Part shown: positions 9,235-18,179 of the stretch, piece by piece
Layout of the letters: each line of letters begins with the position of its first letter
Numbering within the stretch: the first letter of the stretch is position 1
NCBI RefSeq assembly: GCF_008329605.1
Contig: NZ_NPKO01000014.1
Span: forward strand, 62,001-126,000
Length of the DNA stretch: 64,000 nt
DNA from: Mycolicibacterium sp. P9-64
GTDB taxonomy: Bacteria > Actinomycetota > Actinomycetes > Mycobacteriales > Mycobacteriaceae
Direction of reading: 5' to 3'
Notes under the pieces: model-generated
What the model saw: the letters and a program-made list of their open reading frames with translations, nothing else
The model's database searches: none
What the model was told of the DNA's origin: nothing
Program-made: the position numbers and the translations under genes

Positions 9235-9250
9235 CCCGTCGCTTCGCTCG
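9235..9250 (-). repeat. Dispersed 16-bp repeat CGAGCGAAGCGACGGG, copy 1
   Basis: Read on the minus strand, the 16 bases lie in the trpS leader, ending 9 bases before the start codon. Identical copies occur at 21643-21658, 37624-37639 and 56524-56539. Confidence 0.85.
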
Positions 9251-9271
9251 ACCCGGATCGCGTCAATACTT

Positions 9272-10087
9272 TCACGCCGGACCAACTCGATATTCGACGG
9301 TCACTGGTGCGTGATCCGACCAGCGCAGCGCGTAGGCGTCCGGCCTTTCGACGCGGGCCGCGAGCACGCGCGGGGCCAGCGTGGCGTTGGCCAGCTGGTA
9401 GTCGATCCGCCAGCCCGCGTCGTTGTCGAACGCCTTACCCCGCCACGACCACCAGCTGTACGGGCCCGCCACGTCGGGATGCTGGACGCGGACGACGTCC
9501 ACCCAGCCGGTGGCCAGCAGGTCGGTCACCCACTGACGCTCGGAAGGCAGGAAGCCCGACTTCTTCCGGTTGGCCTTCCACGCCTTGATGTCGGACTCGG
9601 TGTGGCCGATGTTCCAGTCGCCGCACACCACTGCACCGCGGTGGCCCGGCGCGTTCAGCACCGCCATGCGGGCGCCGATGGCCGCCATGAAGCGTTCCTT
9701 CTCCAGCTGCCGGTCGGTCTCGGCCTCGCCGGTGGGGACGTACACGCTGGCGACGGTGAGGTCGCCCGTGTCCACCTCGAGATAGCGCCCGTGCGAGGCG
9801 AATTCGTCGGCGTCGGGCCCGATCTGCACCCGGGTGATCGGGTGCCTGCTGAGCACGGCGACGCCGTTGCGGCCCTTGATGTGTGGGTCGGCCGACGCCA
9901 GATTCCAGCCGTCGGCGAGCGCTGGTGTCAGTGCGTCGGCAAGTTGGTCGTCGTCGGCCCGGGTCTCCTGAAGGCAGACGACGTCGGCCGTGGTCTCCTT
10001 CAGCCAGGCCAGCAGGCCGAGATTCTCCGTGGATCGCTGCCGTACTGCGGCGCGGATCCCGTTCACGTTGATGGTGCTGACGATCAT
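9272..10087 (-). CDS. xthA: Exodeoxyribonuclease III-type AP endonuclease
   Basis: DNA repair nuclease of the exonuclease/endonuclease/phosphatase fold. It is 271 residues long, normal for XthA, with the full catalytic set: INVNGIRAA, the metal-binding Glu in CLQETRAD, GDWNIGHTE (Asp/Asn) and the terminal SDHAPV His. The DNA-contact loop YSWWSWRGKAFDNDAGWRID is present. It is upstream of trpS on the same strand, an arrangement I recall from other rapid-growing mycobacteria. Confidence 0.93.
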   Translation of the reverse strand: MIVSTINVNGIRAAVRQRSTENLGLLAWLKETTADVVCLQETRADDDQLADALTPALADGWNLASADPHIKGRNGVAVLSRHPITRVQIGPDADEFASHGRYLEVDTGDLTVASVYVPTGEAETDRQLEKERFMAAIGARMAVLNAPGHRGAVVCGDWNIGHTESDIKAWKANRKKSGFLPSERQWVTDLLATGWVDVVRVQHPDVAGPYSWWSWRGKAFDNDAGWRIDYQLANATLAPRVLAARVERPDAYALRWSDHAPVTVEYRVGPA

Positions 10088-10193
10088 CTGAATGCTCCTC
10101 GCGTCCGCGCCACCGGGCGACCCTAGCCGAGGGCGGCCTGCCCCAAACCACCCATCCTTGCGGTACCGGCGGTATCACCTTAGTGTCGGCCGC

Positions 10194-11033
10194 ATGCCAG
10201 AACGCGATCCAATCCACGTCGGCTCCGGTGAGCCGATCGTGCTGCTGCACCCTTTCCTGTGCTCGCAGAACGTGTGGCGCACGGTGGCCGATCAACTCGC
10301 CGACACCGGTCGCTTCGAAGTCTTCGCCCCGACCATGGCCGGCCACCACGGCGGTCCGAAGTCGAGCAGCTGGCTGCTGGACATCCACGCGCTCGTCGAC
10401 CACGTGGAACGCCAGATGGACGAGCTCGGCTGGCAGACCGCTCACGTGGTGGGCAACTCCCTGGGCGGATGGGCGGCGTTCGAGCTGGAGCGCCGCGGGC
10501 GGGCCCGCAGCCTGACCGCGATCGCGCCGGCAGGCGGCTGGACCCGCTACTCACCGACCAAGTTCGAGACCATCGGCAAGTTCCTGCTCGGCGGCCCTGC
10601 GCTGCTGCTCGCACGCCTCCTCGGCCCGAGGATCCTCGACCTGCCGTTCGCACGCCGCCTGGCGACGCTGCCGATCAGCGGGCCCGCCGACGGGCCAAGC
10701 CAACCCGACCTGCTCGCCCTGATCGATGACGCGACGCACTGCCCGGCGTACTTCCAGCTACTCGCCAGGACTCTGCTGCTGCCTGGGCTCGCCGAATTGG
10801 CCAACGGGTCGGCACCCACCCAGCTGGTGATCTGCGAGAAGGACCGGGTCTTCCCGCACCCGCGCGGTCACCGACACTTCACCGAGAACCTGTCCGGGCA
10901 CGCGGAGGTGATCCGGCTCGACGGCGTCGGCCACATCCCGATGTTGGAGGCGCCGGGCCGGGTCACCGAGTTGATCTCCGAATTCGTCGATCAGCACACC
11001 GAGCCGCGGCGACTGGCACCACCCGCGGGTTAG
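10194..11033 (+). CDS. Alpha/beta-fold hydrolase (Rv3337/Rv3338 position)
   Basis: A 279-residue serine hydrolase. The HG-like oxyanion region is PIVLLHPFLCSQNVW, the nucleophile elbow is GNSLGG (Ser89), the acid is probably the Asp of CEKDRVFPH and the base is the His of GHIPMLEAPGRV. The start is the ATG at 10194; a longer open frame upstream (from 10092) is low-complexity. Its place between trpS and icd matches the Rv3337/Rv3338 hydrolase of M. tuberculosis, where it is split. No substrate can be read. A hairpin follows the stop. Confidence 0.85.
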   Translation: MPERDPIHVGSGEPIVLLHPFLCSQNVWRTVADQLADTGRFEVFAPTMAGHHGGPKSSSWLLDIHALVDHVERQMDELGWQTAHVVGNSLGGWAAFELERRGRARSLTAIAPAGGWTRYSPTKFETIGKFLLGGPALLLARLLGPRILDLPFARRLATLPISGPADGPSQPDLLALIDDATHCPAYFQLLARTLLLPGLAELANGSAPTQLVICEKDRVFPHPRGHRHFTENLSGHAEVIRLDGVGHIPMLEAPGRVTELISEFVDQHTEPRRLAPPAG

Positions 11034-11046
11034 TACCCCATCGTTC

Positions 11047-11099
11047 AGATAGCGCTGGCGGCGTTGACGACTCGCATTTGTTCGCCGTGAGCGCTATCT
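11047..11099. terminator. Large hairpin between convergent genes
   Basis: AGATAGCGCT (11047-11056) and AGCGCTATCT (11090-11099) are perfect 10-bp inverted arms. GGCG (11057-11060) and CGCC (11083-11086) can extend the stem inside. It lies between the convergent hydrolase and icd stops and could act in both directions. There is no U-tract, as is common in mycobacteria. Confidence 0.6.
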
Positions 11100-11118
11100 C
11101 AACAATGCGCAGGCTGAG

Positions 11119-12336
11119 TTAGCGCAGCGCCATCTCGAGGTGGTCGGCGATCGTGGCGAGGTACTCCTCGCTCGTCTCATACGGCTGTTCGGGCCCGATG
11201 AGGATCGCGAGGTCCTTGGTCATGTGACCGCCCTCGACGGTGTCGATCACCACTTCCTCCAGCGTATTGGCGAACTCGATCACCTCGGGGGTGTTGTCGA
11301 GCTTGCCGCGATGCTCCAGCCCACGAGTCCAGGCGAAGATCGACGCGATCGGATTGGTCGACGTGGCCTTGCCCGCCTGATGCTGACGGTAGTGCCTGGT
11401 CACGGTGCCGTGCGCGGCCTCCGCCTCGACCGTCTGCCCGTCCGGTGTCATCAGCACCGAAGTCATCAGCCCCAATGAGCCGTAACCCTGTGCGACCGTG
11501 TCGGATTGGACGTCGCCGTCATAGTTCTTGCAAGCCCAGACATAGCCACCCTCCCACTTCAGACACGACGCGACCATGTCATCGATCAACCGATGCTCAT
11601 AGGTCAAACCCTTGGCGTCGAAGTCCGCCTTGAACTCCTCGTCGAAGATGGCTTGGAACTCATCCTTGAACATCCCGTCGTAGCCCTTGAGGATGGTGTT
11701 CTTCGTCGACAAGTAAACGGGGTAATTCTGTTGCAGCCCATACTTGAACGACGAACGCGCGAAATCCTGAATGGACTTCTTGAAGTTGTACATGCCCATG
11801 ATGACGCCGCCACCATCGGGAATCTGGACCACGTCGTGCACCAACGGCTCGCTGCCGTCGTCCGGGGTGAACGTCACCGTGAACGTGCCAGGCCCGTCGA
11901 CCTTGGCATTGAAGGCGCGATACTGATCACCGAAGGCATGCCTGCCGATGATGATCGGCTTCGTCCAACCCGGCACCAAACGCGGCACGTTCTGGATCAC
12001 GATCGGCGCGCGGAAGATGGTGCCGCCCAAGATGTTGCGAATGGTGCCATTGGGCGACAACCACATCTGCTTGAGCCCGAACTCCTTCACGCGGGCCTCA
12101 TCGGGCGTAATCGTGGCGCACTTCACCCCGACGTGATGCTTCTTGATCGCGTTCGCCGCATCGACGGTCACCTGATCGTCGGTCTCGTCGCGGTGCTCGA
12201 TGCCGAGATCGTAGTAATCCAGCTCGACGTCGAGGTGCGGCAGGATCAACGTCTCCTTGATCAACCTCCAGATGATCCGCGTCATCTCATCACCGTCGAG
12301 TTCGACGACCGTTCCCTCGACCTTGATCTTGGACAT
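11119..12336 (-). CDS. icd1: NADP-dependent isocitrate dehydrogenase, homodimeric type
   Basis: Converts isocitrate to 2-oxoglutarate and CO2. The 405-residue enzyme is of the eukaryote-like dimeric class: MSKIKVEGTVVELDGDEMTRIIW at the start, SPNGTIRNILGGTIFRAPI for substrate binding, the catalytic Tyr/Lys region and the NADP motif EAAHGTVTRHYRQHQAG. It matches Rv3339c (icd1). It starts only 19 bp behind the stop of the unrelated monomeric isocitrate dehydrogenase, so both are probably on one transcript. Confidence 0.96.
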   Translation of the reverse strand: MSKIKVEGTVVELDGDEMTRIIWRLIKETLILPHLDVELDYYDLGIEHRDETDDQVTVDAANAIKKHHVGVKCATITPDEARVKEFGLKQMWLSPNGTIRNILGGTIFRAPIVIQNVPRLVPGWTKPIIIGRHAFGDQYRAFNAKVDGPGTFTVTFTPDDGSEPLVHDVVQIPDGGGVIMGMYNFKKSIQDFARSSFKYGLQQNYPVYLSTKNTILKGYDGMFKDEFQAIFDEEFKADFDAKGLTYEHRLIDDMVASCLKWEGGYVWACKNYDGDVQSDTVAQGYGSLGLMTSVLMTPDGQTVEAEAAHGTVTRHYRQHQAGKATSTNPIASIFAWTRGLEHRGKLDNTPEVIEFANTLEEVVIDTVEGGHMTKDLAILIGPEQPYETSEEYLATIADHLEMALR

Positions 12337-12355
12337 GCCGGCTCGTGTCCTCCCT

Positions 12356-14614
12356 CTAGCCTCGAACGGTCTCCAGCGCTTCGTTGAACGTCTTGCTCGG
12401 CCGCATCACCGCCGCGGTCTTCTCCGGATCCGGGTAGTAGTAACCACCGATGTCGACGGAATCGCCCTGCACCTCGTTGAGTTCGGCCACGATGGCGTCC
12501 TCGTTCTCGGCGAGCGCCTTCGCCAGCGGCGCGAAGTGCTCGGCCAGCTCCTTGTCCTCGGTCTGCGCGGCAAGCTCGAGCGCCCAATACATCGCCAAGT
12601 AGAACTGGCTGCCCCGGTTGTCGATCTCACCGGTCTTGCGCGACGGGTTCTTGTTGTTGTCCAAGAGCTTTCCGGTCGCGGCGTCGAGCGTCTTGGCGAG
12701 AAGCTTGGCCCGCGGGTTGTCGGTCTTCTTGCCGAGATCCTCCAGGCTGACGGCCAGCGCGAGGAACTCACCGAGCGAATCCCAGCGCAGGTGATTCTCC
12801 TCGACCAGCTGGCTGACGTGCTTGGGCGCCGACCCACCGGCACCGGTCTCGTACAACCCGCCACCCGCCATCAGCGGCACGATCGACAGCATCTTGGCAC
12901 TGGTGCCCAGCTCGAGGATCGGGAACAGGTCGGTCAGGTAGTCGCGGAGGATGTTGCCCGTCGCGGCAATGGTGTCCTGCCCGCGCATCGCACGCTCGAT
13001 GGTGTGCCGCATGGCCCGTTCCTGCGACCGGATCGAGATGTCCAGACCCTCGGTGTCGTGGTCCTTGAGGTACGTGTTGACCTTCGTGCGCAGCTCGTTC
13101 TCGTGCGGACGCCACACGTCGAGCCAGAACACCACCGGCATGCCGGAGTCGCGGGCCCTGGTGACCGCGAGCTTCACCCAGTCGCGGATCGGGGCGTCCT
13201 TGACGACCGGCATGCGCCAGATGTCGCCGGATTCCACGTTCTGCGTCAGCAGCACCTCGTCGGTGTCGTTGTCGACGATGTTGGCGACGCCGTCCGCGGG
13301 GATCTCGAACGTCTTGTCGTGGCTGCCGTACTCCTCGGCCTGCTGCGCCATCAGACCAACGTTGGGAACGGTGCCCATCGTCGTCGGGTCGAACTGGCCG
13401 TGCGTCTTACAGAAGTTGATGATCTCCTGGTACATGCGGGAGAAGGTGGACTCCGGGTTGACGGCCTTGGTGTCCTTGAGCTTTCCGTCGGCGCCCCACA
13501 TCTTGCCGCCGAGCCGGATCATCGCCGGCATCGACGCGTCCACGATGACGTCGCTCGGCGAGTGGAAGTTGGTGATGCCCTTGGCCGAGTCCACCATCGC
13601 GAGCTCGGGCCGATGCTCGTGGCAGGCGTGCAGGTCCCGGACGATCTCCTCGTGTTGCGACGCGGGCAGGGACTCGATCTTGGCGTACAGATCGGAGAGC
13701 CCGTTGTTGACGTTGACGCCCAACTCGTCGAACAGCTTCTGGTGTTTGGCGAACGCGTCCTTGTAGAAGACCTTCACCGCGTGACCGAAGACGATGGGGT
13801 GGCTGACCTTCATCATGGTCGCCTTGACGTGCAGCGAGAACATCACGCCCGTCTCGTAGGCGTCCTGCATCTGCTCTTCGTAGAAGTCGCACAGCGCCTT
13901 CTTGCTCATGAACATGCTGTCGATGATGTCGCCGTCGTCCAGCTTCACCTCGGGCTTCAAAACAATGGTCTCGCCAGCCCCTCCGTCTTTAGGGCTGGTG
14001 ATCAGCTCCATCCGCACGGTGCGCGCACGGTCCAGCGTCATCGACTTCTCGCCGTGATAGAAGTCGCCGTGGGTCATGGTCGCGACGTGCGTGCGCGACG
14101 CCTGCGACCACGGGCTCATGCTGTGCGGGTGCTTCCTGGCGTACTCCTTGACCGCCTTGGGTGCGCGCCGGTCCGAGTTGCCTTCGCGAAGTACGGGATT
14201 CACCGCGCTGCCCAAGCAGGTGCCGTAGCGCTCCTTGATGGTGCGCTCCTCGTCGGTCTTCGGCGCGCCGGGGTAGTCCGGCACGGCGTAGCCCTTGGCT
14301 TGCAGTTCCTTGATCGCAGCCAGCAGCTGCGGTACCGAGGCGCTGATGTTCGGCAGCTTGATGATGTTGGTCTCCGGCAGCTGCGTCAGCTTGCCGAGCT
14401 CGCCGAGGTTGTCGGGAACGCGCTGTTCCTCGGTCAGGTAGTCGCCGAACTCCGCAAGGATGCGCGCTGCAACGGAGATGTCGCTGGTCTTCACGTCGAT
14501 GCCGGCCGCATCGGCGAAGGCGCGGATCACCGGCAGGAAGGCGTACGTCGCCAGCAACGGCGCCTCGTCGGTCAGGGTGTAGATGATGGTTGGCTGCTGG
14601 GCATTCATGGGCAC
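12356..14614 (-). CDS. icd2: NADP-dependent isocitrate dehydrogenase, monomeric type
   Basis: A 752-residue monomeric isocitrate dehydrogenase, the same reaction as its neighbour from a different fold lineage. Diagnostic stretches are IIYTLTDEAPLLATYAFLPV at the start, EGNSDRRAPKAVKEYARKHP, MTLDRARTVRMELI and IDNRGSQFYLAMYWALELA near the C-terminus. In M. tuberculosis the equivalent (Rv0066c) is far from icd1; here both are adjacent. It is the first gene of the pair, and the upstream 200 bp before the SAM-IV element is the likely divergent promoter region. Confidence 0.96.
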   Translation of the reverse strand: MPMNAQQPTIIYTLTDEAPLLATYAFLPVIRAFADAAGIDVKTSDISVAARILAEFGDYLTEEQRVPDNLGELGKLTQLPETNIIKLPNISASVPQLLAAIKELQAKGYAVPDYPGAPKTDEERTIKERYGTCLGSAVNPVLREGNSDRRAPKAVKEYARKHPHSMSPWSQASRTHVATMTHGDFYHGEKSMTLDRARTVRMELITSPKDGGAGETIVLKPEVKLDDGDIIDSMFMSKKALCDFYEEQMQDAYETGVMFSLHVKATMMKVSHPIVFGHAVKVFYKDAFAKHQKLFDELGVNVNNGLSDLYAKIESLPASQHEEIVRDLHACHEHRPELAMVDSAKGITNFHSPSDVIVDASMPAMIRLGGKMWGADGKLKDTKAVNPESTFSRMYQEIINFCKTHGQFDPTTMGTVPNVGLMAQQAEEYGSHDKTFEIPADGVANIVDNDTDEVLLTQNVESGDIWRMPVVKDAPIRDWVKLAVTRARDSGMPVVFWLDVWRPHENELRTKVNTYLKDHDTEGLDISIRSQERAMRHTIERAMRGQDTIAATGNILRDYLTDLFPILELGTSAKMLSIVPLMAGGGLYETGAGGSAPKHVSQLVEENHLRWDSLGEFLALAVSLEDLGKKTDNPRAKLLAKTLDAATGKLLDNNKNPSRKTGEIDNRGSQFYLAMYWALELAAQTEDKELAEHFAPLAKALAENEDAIVAELNEVQGDSVDIGGYYYPDPEKTAAVMRPSKTFNEALETVRG

Positions 14615-14815
14615 TCTCCCGGCGTCACAGTGGGTCGAATCGGTATCGCGTCGAGAACGAACCTACGCGCAGCAGGAGTTCCGGAAATGGTGTGGGTGAC
14701 GTCAGCGACCCGCGGCCAAGACCAGAGCGTCGGGCTCGAAACCGTCATCGCTGATCAGGCGTCACCCCGGGAACCTACTGGCACGTGGACGAGGTGGTGA
14801 GATACCCTTTGAATC

Positions 14816-14940
14816 GGTCATGAGTGCCAGCGTCAAGCCCCGGCTCGCTGGCCGGCAACCCTCCAACCGCGGTGGGGTGCCCCGGGTGATTGACCAGGTT
14901 GAGTAACCGCTAGCAGGCGGATACCGGCAAGCGCGGGTCC
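14816..14940 (+). ncRNA. SAM-IV riboswitch
   Basis: The segment from GGTCATGAGTGCCAGCG (14816) through CCGGCAACCCTCCAACCGCG and GGTGGGGTGCCCCGGGTG to GGCAAGCGCGGGTCC (14940) carries the ordered conserved blocks of the actinobacterial SAM-IV aptamer. It matches, as I recall it, the structurally studied mycobacterial example. It sits directly before the O-acetylhomoserine sulfhydrylase gene, its usual target, and would shut the operon down when S-adenosylmethionine is plentiful. The divergent 14615-14815 stretch holds only promoters; a TGAGATACCC extended -10-like sequence (14799-14808) precedes the aptamer. Confidence 0.93.
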
Positions 14941-14955
14941 GTTCGAGACGGGCCC
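14935..14955 (+). promoter_or_regulatory. Hairpin overlapping the 3' edge of the SAM-IV aptamer
   Basis: GGGTCCGT (14935-14942) can pair with ACGGGCCC (14948-14955), one G-U included, around a five-base loop. It uses the last bases of the aptamer, so ligand binding and this hairpin could exclude each other. No U-tract follows; the GGAGG ribosome-binding site starts 14 bases later (14969-14973). This is a candidate expression platform, by inference. Confidence 0.45.
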
Positions 14956-14980
14956 CCAGGACACATATGGAGGGTCTTCC

Positions 14981-16318
14981 ATGACCAACCCCGAAATCGA
15001 CCCGACAGCCAACTGGGCCTTCGAGACCAAACAGGTGCACGCGGGACAGACGCCGGACATCGCCACCAACGCGCGGGCGCTGCCGATCTACCAGACCACG
15101 TCCTTCACGTTCAACAGCACCGACCACGCAGCGGCGCTGTTCGGTCTCGCCGAGCCCGGCAACATCTACACCCGGATCATGAACCCGACCCAAGACGTCG
15201 TCGAGCAGCGCATCGCAGCGCTCGAGGGCGGCGTGGCCGCGCTGTTCCTGGCGTCCGGGCAGGCCGCAGAGACCTTCTCGATTCTGAACCTCGCGGGCAG
15301 CGGCGATCACATCGTCTCCAGCCCGCGCCTGTACGGCGGCACCTACAACCTGTTCCACTACTCGCTGCCCAAGCTCGGCATCGAGGTCAGCTTCGTCGAG
15401 GACCCCGACGACCTGGATTCGTGGCGAGCCGCCGTGCGGCCCAACACCAAGGCGTTCTTCGGCGAGACGATCTCCAACCCGCAGATCGACGTCCTCGACA
15501 TCCCCGGCGTATCGGCAGTGGCCCACGAGAACGGCGTGCCGCTGATCGTCGACAACACCATCGCGACGCCGTACCTGATCCAGCCGATCGCGCTCGGCGC
15601 GGACATCGTCGTGCACTCGGCCACCAAGTACCTCGGCGGGCACGGTTCGGCGATCGCCGGCGTGATCGTGGACGGCGGCACGTTCGACTGGACCAACGGT
15701 AAGTTCCCCGGCTTCACCGAACCCGACCCCAGCTATCACGGCGTGGTGTTCGCCGAGCTCGGGCCGCCCGCCTTCGCGCTCAAGGCACGGGTCCAGCTGC
15801 TGCGCGACTACGGCTCGGCCGCCGCGCCGTTCAACGCCTTCCTGATCGCCCAGGGATTGGAGACGCTGAGCCTTCGTGTTGAGCGTCATGTGGCCAATGC
15901 ACAGCGCGTCGCCGAATACCTCGCCGCCCACGACGACGTCGTGTCGGTCAACTACGCGGGCCTGCCCACCTCGCCCTGGTACGAGCTGGGACGGAAGCTG
16001 GCGCCCAAGGGCACCGGTGCCGTGCTGGCGTTCGAGTTGTCTGGCGGCATCGACGCGGGCAAGGCCTTCGTCAACGCGCTCAGCCTGCACAGCCACGTCG
16101 CCAACATCGGCGACGTTCGTTCGCTGGTGATCCATCCGGCTTCGACGACGCACGCGCAGCTGTCCCCCGAGGAGCAGCTCGCCACCGGTGTCACGCCTGG
16201 CCTGGTGCGACTGGCCGTCGGCATCGAGGGCATCGACGACATCCTTGCCGACCTCGAGCAAGGCTTCGCCGCGGCCAAGCCGTTCTCCGGGGTGCCGCAG
16301 ACCGCGGTGTCGGCATGA
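14981..16318 (+). CDS. metC: O-acetylhomoserine sulfhydrylase (methionine biosynthesis)
   Basis: PLP enzyme joining O-acetylhomoserine with sulfide to give homocysteine. The 445-residue Cys/Met-metabolism family protein shows YTRIMNPTQDVVEQRIAALE and SGQAAETFSILNLAGSGDH, with the PLP Lys in VVHSATKYLGGHG (Lys216). It matches M. tuberculosis Rv3340 (named metC there, although the enzyme is of MetY/Met17 type). It has GGAGGG in front, is controlled by the SAM-IV riboswitch, and its stop overlaps the metX start by ATGA. Confidence 0.95.
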   Translation: MTNPEIDPTANWAFETKQVHAGQTPDIATNARALPIYQTTSFTFNSTDHAAALFGLAEPGNIYTRIMNPTQDVVEQRIAALEGGVAALFLASGQAAETFSILNLAGSGDHIVSSPRLYGGTYNLFHYSLPKLGIEVSFVEDPDDLDSWRAAVRPNTKAFFGETISNPQIDVLDIPGVSAVAHENGVPLIVDNTIATPYLIQPIALGADIVVHSATKYLGGHGSAIAGVIVDGGTFDWTNGKFPGFTEPDPSYHGVVFAELGPPAFALKARVQLLRDYGSAAAPFNAFLIAQGLETLSLRVERHVANAQRVAEYLAAHDDVVSVNYAGLPTSPWYELGRKLAPKGTGAVLAFELSGGIDAGKAFVNALSLHSHVANIGDVRSLVIHPASTTHAQLSPEEQLATGVTPGLVRLAVGIEGIDDILADLEQGFAAAKPFSGVPQTAVSA

Positions 16319-17445
16319 CGACGTTGGAAAGCCCCCTGGAGTTCGCCGCGCAGTTGCCCGACGACGGCGAGCTGACCGTGGTGAACATCGGGGCGCTGAC
16401 ACTGGAGAACGGCACCGTTCTCGACGACGTGTCGATCGCCGTGCAGCGGTGGGGTGAGCTGTCGCCAACTCGCGACAACGTCGTGGTCGTGTTGCATGCG
16501 CTGACGGGCGATTCGCACATCACCGGACCGGCAGGACCGGACCACCCGACCCCCGGCTGGTGGGACGGCGTCGCAGGACCGGGAGCGCCGATCGACACCG
16601 ACCGGTGGTGCGCCATCTCGACGAACGTGTTGGGCGGCTGCCGCGGCTCGACCGGGCCGAGCTCGACCGCACCAGACGGAAAGCCCTGGGGTTCAAGGTT
16701 TCCGGCAATCACCGTGCGCGATCAGGTGAACGCAGACATCGCAGCCCTCGCAGCGCTTGGCATCACGCAGGTAGCCGCCGTCGTCGGCGGATCGATGGGT
16801 GGTGCACGCGCACTGGAGTGGACCGTCAGCCACCCCGACACCGTGCGGGCCGCGCTGGTGCTCGCGGTCGGCGCACGCGCCACCGCCGACCAGATCGGCA
16901 CGCAGAGCTCACAGGTGTCGGCCATCAAGGCCGACAAGGACTGGCAGAACGGCGACTACTACGGCACGGGCCGCGAGCCGTCCGTCGGGATGGAGATCGC
17001 CCGCCGCTTCGCGCACCTGACCTACCGCGGCGAGACCGAACTCGACGACCGATTCGGCAACGACGCCCAGGGCAACGAGGATCCGACCAACGGCGGACGC
17101 TACGCCGTGCAGAGCTACCTCGAATATCAGGGCGGCAAGCTCGCTGCCCGGTTCGACCCGGGCACCTACGTCGCGCTGACGGATGCCTTGAGCAGCCACG
17201 ACGTGGGCCGGGGGCGTGGCGGAGTGGCCGCGGCACTTGGCGGTTGCCCGGTTCCGGTGGTGGTCGGTGGCATCACGTCCGACAGGCTCTACCCACTGCG
17301 GCTGCAGCAAGAGCTGGCCGAACTGCTGCCGGGCTGCACGGGGCTCAACGTGGTCGACTCGATCTACGGCCACGATGGGTTCCTCGTCGAGACCGACGCG
17401 GTCGGCGATCTCATCCGCGAGACGTTGGAGTTGGCGTCACGGTGA
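16315..17445 (+). CDS. metX: Homoserine O-acetyltransferase
   Basis: Makes O-acetylhomoserine, the substrate of the preceding gene product. A 376-residue alpha/beta hydrolase-fold acetyltransferase (Rv3341, called metA in M. tuberculosis). The nucleophile elbow is GGSMGGARALEW (Ser160), the His lies in YGHDGFLVE, and the family marks HALTGDSHITGPAG and NVLGGCRGSTGPSS are present. It overlaps both neighbours (ATGA with metC, GTGA with the methyltransferase), forming a tight three-gene operon. Confidence 0.95.
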   Translation: MTTLESPLEFAAQLPDDGELTVVNIGALTLENGTVLDDVSIAVQRWGELSPTRDNVVVVLHALTGDSHITGPAGPDHPTPGWWDGVAGPGAPIDTDRWCAISTNVLGGCRGSTGPSSTAPDGKPWGSRFPAITVRDQVNADIAALAALGITQVAAVVGGSMGGARALEWTVSHPDTVRAALVLAVGARATADQIGTQSSQVSAIKADKDWQNGDYYGTGREPSVGMEIARRFAHLTYRGETELDDRFGNDAQGNEDPTNGGRYAVQSYLEYQGGKLAARFDPGTYVALTDALSSHDVGRGRGGVAAALGGCPVPVVVGGITSDRLYPLRLQQELAELLPGCTGLNVVDSIYGHDGFLVETDAVGDLIRETLELASR

Positions 17446-18179
17446 GTTCCGAACAGATCTGGCAGCAACGTTCCCTGTCGTTCGGCCAGGAAGCCGCGGC
17501 ATACGAACGCGGCAGGCCGTCGTATCCGCCGGAGGCCATCGACTGGCTGCTGTCGTGCGGTGCGCGCGACGTGCTCGATCTGGGTGCCGGCACCGGCAAG
17601 CTGACCATCCGGCTCGTCGAACGCGGGCTGCACGTGGTGGCCGTCGACCCCATCCCCGAGATGCTCGAGGTGCTCAGCGCCTCGTTGCCCGACACCCCTG
17701 CCCTGCTCGGCACGGCCGAAGAGATTCCGTTGCCGGACAACAGCGTCGACTCGGTGTTGGTGGCTCAGGCGTGGCACTGGTTCGATCTCGAGCGCGCGGT
17801 CAAGGAGGTGGGAAGGGTGCTTCGCCCTGGCGGCCGGCTCGGACTGGTGTGGAACACGCGTGACGAACGCCTCGGCTGGGTCAAGGATCTGGGCCGCATC
17901 GTCGGCCACGAGAACGATCCGTTCAACCACGAGGTGACGCTGCCCGATCAATTCACCGGCATCGAACGTCAGCAGTTCGAGTGGACGAGTTACCTTACGC
18001 CGCAGGCACTCATCGACCTGGTCGCGTCGCGCAGCTACTGCATCACCTCTCCGACCGAGGTACGCAAGCGCACGCTCGACGAGGTGCGCGAGCTGCTGGC
18101 CACGCATCCCGCCCTGGTCAACACCACCGGCCTTGCCCTGCCGTACGTGACAGTGGGCATCCGGGCCACGCTGGCCTAG
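17442..18179 (+). CDS. SAM-dependent class I methyltransferase (Rv3342-like)
   Basis: A 245-residue methyltransferase with motif I DVLDLGAGTGKLT, motif II HVVAVDPIPEM and post-I LLGTAEEIPLPDNSVDSVLVAQAWHWFD. GTG start at 17442 overlapping the metX stop (GTGA); the very long open frame upstream is a shadow of metX. It is third gene of the SAM-IV-controlled operon, so a SAM-consuming enzyme is regulated with methionine synthesis; the substrate is unknown. The stop shares the palindromic CTAG with the convergent monooxygenase stop. Confidence 0.9.
   Translation: MSSEQIWQQRSLSFGQEAAAYERGRPSYPPEAIDWLLSCGARDVLDLGAGTGKLTIRLVERGLHVVAVDPIPEMLEVLSASLPDTPALLGTAEEIPLPDNSVDSVLVAQAWHWFDLERAVKEVGRVLRPGGRLGLVWNTRDERLGWVKDLGRIVGHENDPFNHEVTLPDQFTGIERQQFEWTSYLTPQALIDLVASRSYCITSPTEVRKRTLDEVRELLATHPALVNTTGLALPYVTVGIRATLA

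Noticed and set aside
16560..17441. A 539-residue frame upstream of the methyltransferase
   Set aside because: It is an Arg-rich shadow of metX; the GTG at 17442 gives the family length and a GTGA overlap.
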